This document shows, piece by piece, positions 35,898 to 43,766 of a stretch of 64,000 nt of DNA (position 1 is its first letter; every line of letters begins with the position of its first letter). The DNA lies in assembly GCA_016219185.1 (NCBI GenBank), contig JACRBZ010000027.1, positions 1 to 64,000 on the forward strand, in the 5' to 3' direction. A program made the position numbers and the translations under genes. The notes below the pieces were generated by a model, which was not told the origin of the DNA, did not search any database, and was given only the letters and a program-made list of their open reading frames with translations. Source of the stretch: Deltaproteobacteria bacterium. Lineage in GTDB: Bacteria; Desulfobacterota; Desulfobacteria; Desulfobacterales; Desulfatirhabdiaceae.

Positions 35898-36055
35898 GTA
35901 TCCTCTCCTGTTGATTGTTTTTTTGCCGTTTTGTGCATCATTAAACTTGAAAGAAGCATACGTCAAATGAATAGATTTGATACAAACAATCAAAATATGT
36001 GATGATTTGGGTAGTGAATCGGGAGACGCTGGGTTTTTGAAGTATAATAATGGAT

Positions 36056-36133
36056 ATGCCACGGAGATCTCGAATAGATGTTGCAGGTGCTTTGTACCTC
36101 ATGGCCAGGAGAATTGGAAGCAGGTATTCCAAA
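36056..36133 (+). pseudogene. REP-associated (Y1) transposase, N-terminal remnant
   Basis: The frame from ATG 36056 reads MPRRSRIDVAGALYL before ending at a TGA at 36134. This resembles the opening of REP-associated tyrosine transposases, of the type MPRxxRIDxPGALYHV. The catalytic part is missing. A second short piece with the HUH motif lies at 37793-37840. The match covers about 15 residues only, so chance is possible. Confidence 0.35.
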
Positions 36134-36241
36134 TGATATCCGCGGGAATCATTATGTCCTGCCCGGAAAAACTTGACATAAAAGCCGATTAATGCAATGC
36201 ATTCCACGAGTCATAAAAAGCAAATTCTTATTCATCAATCT

Positions 36242-36279
36242 TTCGAAAATCATAATGGCTTTCGGAAATCATAATGGCT
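36242..36279. repeat. 19-bp tandem duplication over the kinase start site
   Basis: Two adjacent copies of TTCGAAAATCATAATGGCT, the second with one change (TTCGGAAATC). Each carries ATGGCT. The second ATG (36274) starts the histidine kinase; the first (36255) opens a frame of eight codons, MAFGNHNG, that ends at the TGA at 36279-36281 and so overlaps the kinase start. Confidence 0.7.
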
Positions 36280-37758
36280 GAAAAAACCAAAACCGGCAGG
36301 AGACCGGACAGAACGGCCTTTTCCGACTTTTTCAAGGACATCGAGCGTCTGGCTGACCGTTCCCAGGACGGCATCTACCACTACGATCTGAATTCCCGGA
36401 AATTCCTTTACTTCAACAAGGCTTTCAGGGAAATTTTCCGCCTGCCCGCAAATACGGGAACCCGGATTCCCGTCGATAAGGTGATGCCGAGTATTCACTC
36501 GGATGACCGCGGGAACTTTCTTCATGCCATTGATCAATCGGCTGCAGCCGGCTTGAGCAAGGGCGAGGTGCAGTACCGCGTAGCCTATCCCGATGGGACA
36601 ATTCGCTGGTTCCAGGACCGCTGGATTGTCCTGCGCGACCGCAAAGACGGACGGCCCCTGTCTCTTGAAGGATTCATCCGTGACAATACCGAAATACGGA
36701 CCGCCGACATGCAATTGATTCACAGCCGGCAAAAATCCTTAATTGGCGGCTATATCGTCCTGGATGGAAAGTTTCGATATGTCAATCCCGAGTTTGTCCG
36801 CATCACGGGCTTCAGTGAAAACGAGCTGATGGACACCGATCCCCTGGACATCGTACACGAAGACTACCGCGACTACGTGCGCCAAAACGCCGTGTCAATG
36901 CTCAAGGGTTACAGCGACACGCCATACATGTTTTGCGTGCGGGACAAAACCGGGCAGACCCACTGGATTCTGGAAACCGTCGCCTCGGTGATCCACGAAG
37001 GCCGGCGCGCGGCTCTGGGCTATTTCATGGACATTTCCGAACTGCGGCGCATGCAGGGAAACCTGTCGACTTTGGGTCTGATGATCAGCACCATCTCCCA
37101 CAGTCTCAAGGGCTGTCTGACCGGCCTGGATGCCAGTCTTTATCTCATCGAAACCGGTTTTTATCGAAATAAACCGGCCCGCATCGAGGAAGGTATCGAT
37201 GTCACCAAGCTGATGATTGACCGGATCAGCAAGCTCGTGCAGAACATCCTCTACTACTCAAAGGATAGGGAGTTGAATCTGGAAACCCTTGAGGTCTGGC
37301 CCTTTGTCAAGGAACTGGCCGAATCCATGGAGACGCGGATTCGGGCTGCCAACATCGCATTTGAAACCGATTTTTCAAAAAATATTGGAAAATTCCGCAT
37401 TGATTGCAACATTCTGTGGCCGGCCCTGGTCAATATTCTGGAAAACGCCATGGAAGCGTGCATCGCGGACCAGCGCTCTCTGGCCCATTGCATCCGGTTT
37501 TGCGCCTACGGGAACGCCGATCAGGTCGTCTTCGAGATCTCGGACAACGGTCCGGGCATGGATAATGAACAGCTCCAGCAGGTATTTCAGCTTTTCTATT
37601 CGTCCAAGGGTATTAAAGGTACGGGCGTAGGACTTTTTGTCACCCATAAAGTAATCCTCCAGCACGGGGGTTGTATCACCGTGGAGTCCAAACCAGGGCA
37701 TGGGGCCTGCTTTGTTATCACCCTGCCTCGCCAGACAGTTGCCGTGCCGGCTCCTTAA
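36274..37758 (+). CDS. PAS-domain sensor histidine kinase
   Basis: 494 residues, with no membrane helices or signal peptide seen. Two PAS domains (about 20-135 and 148-262; the first is PAS_3-like, GIYHYDLNSRKFLYFNKAF), then a kinase module with the putative phospho-acceptor His276 in STISHSLKG, N box NILENAMEAC, G1 DNGPGMD and G2 GTGVGLFVTHK. It should be a soluble sensor kinase. No response regulator is beside it. The start sits in the second copy of a 19-bp duplication. It lies between fragments of a REP-type transposase. Confidence 0.9.
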   Translation: MAEKTKTGRRPDRTAFSDFFKDIERLADRSQDGIYHYDLNSRKFLYFNKAFREIFRLPANTGTRIPVDKVMPSIHSDDRGNFLHAIDQSAAAGLSKGEVQYRVAYPDGTIRWFQDRWIVLRDRKDGRPLSLEGFIRDNTEIRTADMQLIHSRQKSLIGGYIVLDGKFRYVNPEFVRITGFSENELMDTDPLDIVHEDYRDYVRQNAVSMLKGYSDTPYMFCVRDKTGQTHWILETVASVIHEGRRAALGYFMDISELRRMQGNLSTLGLMISTISHSLKGCLTGLDASLYLIETGFYRNKPARIEEGIDVTKLMIDRISKLVQNILYYSKDRELNLETLEVWPFVKELAESMETRIRAANIAFETDFSKNIGKFRIDCNILWPALVNILENAMEACIADQRSLAHCIRFCAYGNADQVVFEISDNGPGMDNEQLQQVFQLFYSSKGIKGTGVGLFVTHKVILQHGGCITVESKPGHGACFVITLPRQTVAVPAP

Positions 37759-37792
37759 ATCGTTTAATCGCTGGATTGAGCGTTAGACCATC

Positions 37793-37840
37793 TACGATGC
37801 ATGGGTGCTGATTCCCGACCATTTTCACCAATATTCCCTC
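37793..37840 (+). pseudogene. REP-associated (Y1) transposase, HUH-motif remnant
   Basis: The frame YDAWVLIPDHFHQYSL, bounded by stops at 37784 and 37841, matches the catalytic segment of REP-associated transposases, usually Y-A-W-x-L-M-P-N-H-F-H-L-L, including the H-F-H metal motif. It is 1.7 kb after the N-terminal piece at 36056, with the histidine kinase in between. The rest of this 450-base gap shows only short frames and no other gene. Confidence 0.4.
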
Positions 37841-38210
37841 TGAAGTATTTCTATCGAAAGCCGAAGGCATGCCCCGGGATTGCGCTGTCGATTGCGACCA
37901 CTTGCAGACAGTTTGAAAGCGAAAATCGGACCATTGATAACGTCCTTGCCTCTGTCCAAGATGATTGATGTCGGGCAGGCAACCCGCTTTTCCCTCAATA
38001 TCTGAGAAGTGCGGGTCTCCACCGCCAGCATCTCTGCTCGATCTTTCCTCATCCCACGTGTTCCGGCGGTTGCCTGCAAGACAGACGCTTGCGGGTAGAA
38101 GCCTTCAATCCGGATTGAACAAAACGCTTGACATCATAATATAACAGCTATACATTAATATCAAAATAATGCCAATTAATAGATATTAATTATTCATTAA
38201 GGGCCGACTC

Positions 38211-38966
38211 ATGAAAATCAGTGAAGAGCGAAAGCGTGAAAACCGGGGAAGTATCATCCGGGCGGCTGTGGATGCCATCACGGAAAAAGGGATGAAAGGG
38301 GCGACCATGCGTGAAATCGCCCGGGGGGCCGGACTCGGTGATGCCACAATCTACAACTACTTTTCCACCAAGGAAGCGATCGTGTATGCCTATTACGAGG
38401 AACAACTGGATGTCAGCGTCGAGCGGTTGAGATCCGTTGCCGGTTTCAATGAATTCAGCCTGCAGGAACAGCTCCAGGCCTTCTTCGAGTCCCAACTGGA
38501 GCTCTTTTTACCGGACCGCGAATTTGTCGACGTCAGTTTCAGGGCGATAACCTTTTCCCTGACCCATGACTACCAATATTTAAAGCCGATTCGAAGTCGT
38601 TTCTTCCGCATCATTTCCGACCTGTTTGAAGCGGCCATCGAGGCCGGTGAAATCCCGGATCAGGTCTTTCTGGAACTGACCTGTCATTTCTTTTGGGACT
38701 ATTACGTGGGCGTTATTTTCTACTGGCTGAGGGATGGTTCAAATCAATTCCAGAACACCACCCTTCTCCTTGATAAGAGCCTGGACCTGGCCGTGGCCTT
38801 AATCAAGGCCGGTGTTGTCAACAAAGCGTTCGACATGGCCTCGTTTCTTTTCAGGCATCACATTATTGATCGCCTGGGCATGATCAGGGACCACGCGGAA
38901 GTTGTGCAAAAAGTGAAACGTCAATTCATGGGGGGTCCTGATGGCCGAAGAGATTCCCGTAAGTAA
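38211..38966 (+). CDS. TetR family transcriptional regulator
   Basis: 251 residues. The N-terminal helix-turn-helix region contains ATMREIARGAGLGDATIYNY and FSTKEAIVYAYYEEQ, typical of TetR repressors. The ligand-binding half is longer than usual and helical. The gene overlaps the downstream ABC1-kinase gene by 26 bases, so the pair is co-translated and probably autoregulated. A purine-poor, AT-rich promoter region precedes it. The ligand is unknown. Confidence 0.9.
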   Translation: MKISEERKRENRGSIIRAAVDAITEKGMKGATMREIARGAGLGDATIYNYFSTKEAIVYAYYEEQLDVSVERLRSVAGFNEFSLQEQLQAFFESQLELFLPDREFVDVSFRAITFSLTHDYQYLKPIRSRFFRIISDLFEAAIEAGEIPDQVFLELTCHFFWDYYVGVIFYWLRDGSNQFQNTTLLLDKSLDLAVALIKAGVVNKAFDMASFLFRHHIIDRLGMIRDHAEVVQKVKRQFMGGPDGRRDSRK

Positions 38967-40233
38967 GTGGAAGAGGGGGCTGAGCGGAAGCAGGACCGCG
39001 GCCGGGATGAGCCGAAAGGCCCTCAAATATCTTGTGCTGAAGCCTTTTCTGACGCAGGAGAAAAGGCTTCAGGCCCGAGAGACCCTGGACCGGGAAACCG
39101 GCGCCATGCTCTTTGAAGGTCTGAGTCTTCTCCGGGGAACGGCTTTAAAGATGGCCCAGCTCCTGAGCATGGAACTGGACATTTTTCCTCCTGAAATTAC
39201 AAAAGAACTTAAAAAATCCTACCACCAGGTGCCCCCCATTAACCGGGCCCTCGTCCGAAAAACCATACAGAATGCGCTGGGAAGGCCGCCCGAGCAAATC
39301 TTTCAGGCTTTCGAACCCACCGCCTTTGCCGCCGCGAGCCTGGGCCAGGTCCACCGGGCAACCACTCTGACCGGGGACGGACTGGCCGTGAAAATTCAGT
39401 ACCCCGGCATTCGGGAGACCATTCAAAACGATGTGCAACTGATGAGACTGGCCTTAAGGCCGTTATCCGAGTACCGAATGCTTGTACCGGCCATTGAAGA
39501 AATCGAGACAAGGCTCCTGGAAGAGACCGATTATTGTCGCGAGCTTGAAAACATGGCCTTTTTCAGGCAGCGGTTGAACATGGAGCGGGTGATCGTACCG
39601 GCCCCTTGCGGCGATTTGAGTACCGATACCGTTCTCTCGGCCGAACACATCAACGGCATGACTCTTAACGCGTGGTTGCGGACCGGGCCAGGCCAAAAGG
39701 AACGGGACCAGGTAGCCCAGACCCTTCACGACCTGTTCATTTCCGGACTGTACCGTTTGCACTGCATTCATGCAGACCCGAATCCGGGAAATTTCATTGT
39801 GAGTTGCGATAATAAAATCGGTCTGGTGGATTTCGGGTGCATCAAGCGGTTTGATCCTGAATTTGTAGCGCTCTACGGAGAATTACCCCGATCAGCCATG
39901 CATGGGAGTCGAGGCGACTATTTGCGTCTGTTGAAAGCACTTCATATCGCGGGGTCGGCCCTGTCGCCGGAGGTCGAAGATGACATGTTCAAGGTGTTTC
40001 ATCAAACCGGTCAGTGGCTCGGCAGATTGTACCAGGACGAATATTTTGATTTCACGGCCAATCCGGATTTCATCGCGACCGGCAAGCAAATGATGATCCA
40101 GGCTTATGAATTGAGAAAACACATGGACATCAACACCAACTTCATTTTCCTCCACAGGACCCGTTATGGATTGCTGCGTCTGTTTGAGGAGATGGGGGCA
40201 CGGGTTTGCTTCCGGAATCCTTATGAATATTAG
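38941..40233 (+). CDS. ABC1 (UbiB/ADCK) family atypical kinase
   Basis: 430 residues. Family motifs: KMAQLLS in place of KxGQxxS, the AAASLGQVHRA Ala-rich loop, invariant Lys in GLAVKIQYPG, ETDYCRELENM, catalytic HADPNPGNF and metal-binding LVDFGC. UbiB-type proteins support quinone or other lipid metabolism. Here the gene is tied to a TetR regulator, not to quinone genes. It may act in membrane-lipid homeostasis. Followed 84 bases later by a PNPOx-like gene. Confidence 0.9.
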   Translation: MAEEIPVSKWKRGLSGSRTAAGMSRKALKYLVLKPFLTQEKRLQARETLDRETGAMLFEGLSLLRGTALKMAQLLSMELDIFPPEITKELKKSYHQVPPINRALVRKTIQNALGRPPEQIFQAFEPTAFAAASLGQVHRATTLTGDGLAVKIQYPGIRETIQNDVQLMRLALRPLSEYRMLVPAIEEIETRLLEETDYCRELENMAFFRQRLNMERVIVPAPCGDLSTDTVLSAEHINGMTLNAWLRTGPGQKERDQVAQTLHDLFISGLYRLHCIHADPNPGNFIVSCDNKIGLVDFGCIKRFDPEFVALYGELPRSAMHGSRGDYLRLLKALHIAGSALSPEVEDDMFKVFHQTGQWLGRLYQDEYFDFTANPDFIATGKQMMIQAYELRKHMDINTNFIFLHRTRYGLLRLFEEMGARVCFRNPYEY

Positions 40234-40317
40234 TTTTGTGATTTAAATTAAAGCATGGCCTGTCATTTCGAGCGAAACCATAAATTTTCTAACATAGCGA
40301 AATAAGAGGAGAAAACC

Positions 40318-40812
40318 ATGGATATTCAGCAGCACTGGAAGACCATCCGCAAAATTATTGATCAGGCCATCAAGAGCAACCGCTTCTGCGCCGTCGCCAC
40401 TGTAAACCCGGACGGCTCCCCGCGGGTTTCACCGATCGGCTCTCTCATTCTCGGAGAGGCGGGGAAGGCTATTTATTTCGAGACGTTTCCGAAAAACATG
40501 CGGCGCAATCTCGATCAGGATCAACGGATATGCATTCTGGGCGTGAATGGTGGATTCTTGTACTGGCTGAAGTCCCTGTTCAGGGGACGCTTTGATACCC
40601 CGCCAGGAGTGAGGCTGATGGGCCGGGTGGGTGCAAGGAGAGAGGCGACGGAAGCCGAGGTCGGGCAATGGCTGAAGCGCGTCGAATCCTTTCGTGGATT
40701 CAAAGGATATAAGCTGCTTTGGAAAGATATGCGTCATGTGCGTGATGTCACATTCGATGACTTTGAACCCCTGCGGTTGGGACCCATGGGCCGGGGGCTG
40801 TGGCAAGACTGA
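40318..40812 (+). CDS. Pyridoxamine 5'-phosphate oxidase-like protein
   Basis: 164 residues with AAGAGGAG upstream of the ATG. The N-terminal split-barrel segment KSNRFCAVATVNPDGSPRVS, then PIGSLIL, is typical of FMN-binding PNPOx-like proteins. The middle has a Phe/Leu-rich stretch (GGFLYWLKSLFRG) and the tail is Gly-rich. Such proteins are often flavin reductases or heme/F420-type oxidoreductases; a specific substrate is not evident. The next gene may overlap its end if its first ATG at 40800 is used. Confidence 0.78.
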   Translation: MDIQQHWKTIRKIIDQAIKSNRFCAVATVNPDGSPRVSPIGSLILGEAGKAIYFETFPKNMRRNLDQDQRICILGVNGGFLYWLKSLFRGRFDTPPGVRLMGRVGARREATEAEVGQWLKRVESFRGFKGYKLLWKDMRHVRDVTFDDFEPLRLGPMGRGLWQD

Positions 40813-40874
40813 TTCTACCGGATTCTGACTGGTCTCAATTTCATGTTTTGAATAAGGGAAGGCTGCCGATTATA

Positions 40875-41768
40875 ATGTCAAATATTAAGAGATCATTTAT
40901 CATACTAATATTATTGTTTTTTATTCAATCAATAGTATATACTATTTTCCTGCTACCTTTGATCTTAACTTGGGGAGCATCCGAAAATGAAATAAATATG
41001 CCGTTGGTTGGTGATGATTTGGCACCTTATACAAGATCCACACGTGCGATATCAATAAACGCTCCGGTTTCTGAGGTGTGGAAATGGCTGATTCAACTGG
41101 GCGCGGACCGGGGAGGTTTTTTTAGCTATGCTTTTATTGAAAAAGTATTAGGGTATGATACTCGCGATGCAGATAGCATTGTTCCAAAGTTTCAAGAAAT
41201 GAAAGTTGGGCGTATTGTCCCGGGGTCACTTGATGATTCAAAAAGCATAATGAAATATAATTTTCCGGTGGTATATGTTGAACCAGGAAATTCTTTTGTT
41301 TTAAAAGGCTGGGGGGCGTTTGTTCTGATGAAGCTTAATACAGAACAAACGCGTTTGATCGTACGAACCCATGGACGCGAATTGCCAAGTCTGAAGAGTA
41401 AGATCGGTGATTTTTTTGAAACGCCGTTGCACTACATTATGGAAAGAAGAATGCTTATGGGGATTAAGGCTCGATCTGAAGCTGGTAGTGGTGTTCAGTT
41501 ATCTTCAACTTCAGACATTTTATGGTTTTTGGGCGTTTTCCTGTCAGGTGTTGGTATATTCCTAATGGTCTTAATGGGACGGGGCATACAACGCGTTTTG
41601 CTGCTTGCAATATATGGCATTATTTGGCTTTGGCCTCTTTTGATTTTCGATCCACAACCTATATACAGTATGATTCTATTGTTTGTTGTGGCTGTGACCA
41701 TTGTATGGCTCGTTTTTAAGCACAGACTCGACTATAACCGATCAAATGCAGCCGACTCGCAAGCTTAG
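40875..41768 (+). CDS. SRPBCC-like protein with membrane helices
   Basis: About 297 residues from ATG 40875. An N-terminal hydrophobic helix (residues about 6-31) is followed by a soluble domain with TRSTRAISINAPVSEVWKWL and LIQLGADRGGFFSYAFIEKV, a pattern of SRPBCC lipid/ligand-binding domains, then two or three C-terminal helices. Codon use and composition are AT-rich compared with genes on either side, suggesting transfer. An ATG at 40800 overlaps the preceding gene and is less likely. Function unknown. Confidence 0.65.
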   Translation: MSNIKRSFIILILLFFIQSIVYTIFLLPLILTWGASENEINMPLVGDDLAPYTRSTRAISINAPVSEVWKWLIQLGADRGGFFSYAFIEKVLGYDTRDADSIVPKFQEMKVGRIVPGSLDDSKSIMKYNFPVVYVEPGNSFVLKGWGAFVLMKLNTEQTRLIVRTHGRELPSLKSKIGDFFETPLHYIMERRMLMGIKARSEAGSGVQLSSTSDILWFLGVFLSGVGIFLMVLMGRGIQRVLLLAIYGIIWLWPLLIFDPQPIYSMILLFVVAVTIVWLVFKHRLDYNRSNAADSQA

Positions 41769-41852
41769 GGCTGTGTCGACGTTTCTCGTGGACGCGACGG
41801 TGTGAAGGTCCTGTAATTCGCCTAATAGCCGCCGCTCGTTGAGGATTTCAAG

Positions 41853-42989
41853 ATGACATCACATGAATGGAAGACACACAATTCAGATGGCGGCAACCGG
41901 GTGGTCGTCACCAAAAACCTGCCCGGAGACAGGTGGCTCCGGATATTGACCTGGGCCGACTGCAGGGTTGAGATATGTACGTCAACCGATGCGCTGAGCG
42001 TTGCGGAAATCAAGGCAGCCATCGGCAAGCGTTGCGATGCGGTCATCGGGCAGTTGACAGAAGACTGGGGGGATGCGCTGTTTGCGGCGCTCAAGGCCGC
42101 AGGCGGTCGTGCTTACGGCAATTATGCCGTGGGTTACAACAATGTGGATGTGGCAGCCGCGACCCGGCGTGGCATTGCGGTCGGCAACACGCCGGGGGTA
42201 CTGACCGAGACCACGGCTGAAATGGCCCTGGCCCTGACCTTTGCCGCGGCGCGGCGAACAGGCGAATCCGAAAGGTTCCTGCGCGCCGGCAAGTATCGGG
42301 GCTGGCTGCCCACCCTGTTTTTGGGTAAGCTTCTTTACGGGCGAACCGTCGGCATCGTGGGTGCGGGTCGCATCGGCGCGGCCTATGGCCGCATGATGGT
42401 TGAAGGTCACAAGATGCACCTGAAATATTATGATCTTTACCCCAATCCCGATCTGGAAGCCTGTATCAAGGATTATGCCGGATTTTTAAAAGCCCGCGGT
42501 GAAACGCCCGTAAGCTGCACCCGATCGGATACACTGGAAGATCTGCTGAAAACGGCCGACTGCGTCAGCCTTCACACGGTGCTGGACCAATCGAGCCACC
42601 ACCTGATCAATGCCGAACGCCTGTCCCTGATGAAAACGGATGCCGTCCTGATCAACACGAGCCGCGGCCCGATCATCGATGAGGCGGCGCTGGTTGCGCA
42701 TTGCCGCGCGCACCCCGATTTCAGGGCCGGCTTGGATGTCTTTGAAGATGAACCCGCGCTGAAGCCCGGTCTGAATGAACTGGAAAATGTTGTCCTTGTC
42801 CCCCACATCGGATCGGCAACTTCCTGGACCCGGGAGGGGATGGCCATCCTTGCCGCCGCTAACGTGGCGGGCATCCTGATGGGGTTTCCGGTCTGGCAAC
42901 AAACGGATATCACTCCTTTCCTGAAAGAGGATCCGCCCCGGGCCGCACCGAGCATCATCAATGCCCCGGACCTGAATCTGACGGGTTAG
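41853..42989 (+). CDS. NAD(P)H-dependent hydroxypyruvate reductase
   Basis: 378 residues. D-2-hydroxyacid dehydrogenase fold with NAD-binding GIVGAGRIGAAYGR, catalytic Arg in NTSRGPIIDEAAL, Glu in FEDEPALKPG and His in VPHIGSATSWTREG. The extra length at both ends and the KDYAGFLKARGETP insertion match plant-like hydroxypyruvate reductases more than short glycerate dehydrogenases. Probable reaction: hydroxypyruvate or glyoxylate to D-glycerate or glycolate. It precedes the lactate/glycolate region, with a long gap and no shared promoter. Confidence 0.82.
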   Translation: MTSHEWKTHNSDGGNRVVVTKNLPGDRWLRILTWADCRVEICTSTDALSVAEIKAAIGKRCDAVIGQLTEDWGDALFAALKAAGGRAYGNYAVGYNNVDVAAATRRGIAVGNTPGVLTETTAEMALALTFAAARRTGESERFLRAGKYRGWLPTLFLGKLLYGRTVGIVGAGRIGAAYGRMMVEGHKMHLKYYDLYPNPDLEACIKDYAGFLKARGETPVSCTRSDTLEDLLKTADCVSLHTVLDQSSHHLINAERLSLMKTDAVLINTSRGPIIDEAALVAHCRAHPDFRAGLDVFEDEPALKPGLNELENVVLVPHIGSATSWTREGMAILAAANVAGILMGFPVWQQTDITPFLKEDPPRAAPSIINAPDLNLTG

Positions 42990-43198
42990 CGTTTTGCTGC
43001 AGCTCGCTTAGCCGGCTTCGGTGTCGTTGAATATCTTTTGTCCTCCCGATTGCCGATTTATAATGTGGTCTTACCAAAGTATAGTTGCGCATATTAAGAA
43101 TTCATCATTCTCTTCCTCCACATGCCGATGTTCCGTCTGATCATGACAAGAGACGAAAGCGTGACTGACATTCGACACTTCTCTTAAATGAACGAACA

Positions 43199-43378
43199 TT
43201 GATGGCTTCATATAAAAGTCCAGCAGGCGGAACGCCGGTCGTTACGCGGCATCCTTCGTCGTTGCGGCGTACCAAAAGTACGGCAGGCGAAAAGCCGGTC
43301 CTCAGTATTGTCGCCAAAATCTCCGGTGTGCGCGCCTCGCATCCGGAGATTTTTGCTTTGCCATCCTGGTTTTGACTT
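43199..43378. repeat. Dispersed intergenic repeat, copy 1
   Basis: Begins TTGATGGCTTCATATAAAAG and continues through GCATCCTTCGTCGTTGCGGC, TGTCGCCAAAATCTCCGGTG and GCTTTGCCATCCTGG. The copy at 49217-49460 has the same order of blocks. It contains short palindromes (GTACCAAAAGTAC). Located between hydroxypyruvate reductase and the lactate region. Confidence 0.6.
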
Positions 43379-43576
43379 ATTACGAGATTATCAACATTTG
43401 GTCAGACATTTTATAATTATTTTGTAGACTCCATAAACACATTCAATATTTCGCTGTTAATTTGGTATGTCCATAATCCACAACTCAAAAAAATAAATAC
43501 CGATTTATCCCGTCAATAAATAATATTCAATGTTTACTATTATATATAAATAGTTTAATGAATTGTAAAAATAGTA

Positions 43577-43605
43577 TTGACAAGTCTTAAATATGCTTTT
43601 ATAAG
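43577..43605 (+). promoter_or_regulatory. Promoter of the lactate permease unit
   Basis: TTGACA at 43577-43582 and TATAAG at 43600-43605, spacing 17. The surrounding 300 bases are strongly AT-rich. Confidence 0.7.
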
Positions 43606-43615
43606 TTTATCAAAA

Positions 43616-43629
43616 ATGGTAATACCAAT
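43616..43629 (+). promoter_or_regulatory. Probable GntR (FadR-type) operator
   Basis: The palindrome ATGGTAATACCAAT is TGGT-N3-ACCA, the form bound by PdhR/LldR-type members of the FadR subfamily. It begins about ten bases after the -10 box, where a repressor would block transcription. A weaker TGGT-N3-TCCA match lies at 43463-43473. The likely binder is the regulator at 48491-49216. Confidence 0.55.
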
Positions 43630-43664
43630 ATTAAATAAACCAATCAAGTCAACAGGAGGGTAAC

Positions 43665-43766
43665 ATGGCGTGGGCAATGGCAATCAAACCGTCGGAAATA
43701 ACGAATGGGTGCTATGTGTTAATCCAAAGGCAAAAACCAAGTAAAATCCAATATGAGGAGGTTTAA
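43665..43766 (+). CDS. 33-residue ORF upstream of lactate permease
   Basis: A start ATG follows AGGAGGGTAAC, a near-ideal ribosome binding site. The frame runs 33 codons (starts MAWAMAIKPSEITNGCYVLI) and its TAA lies directly against the permease ATG (TAAATG), whose own AGGAGG is inside the small frame. It could be a small protein or a leader peptide coupling translation to lldP. I do not recognise it. Confidence 0.5.
   Translation: MAWAMAIKPSEITNGCYVLIQRQKPSKIQYEEV

Noticed and set aside
38100-38210. TetR operator in the AT-rich region before the TetR gene
   Set aside because: There are several AT repeats but no single clean palindrome.
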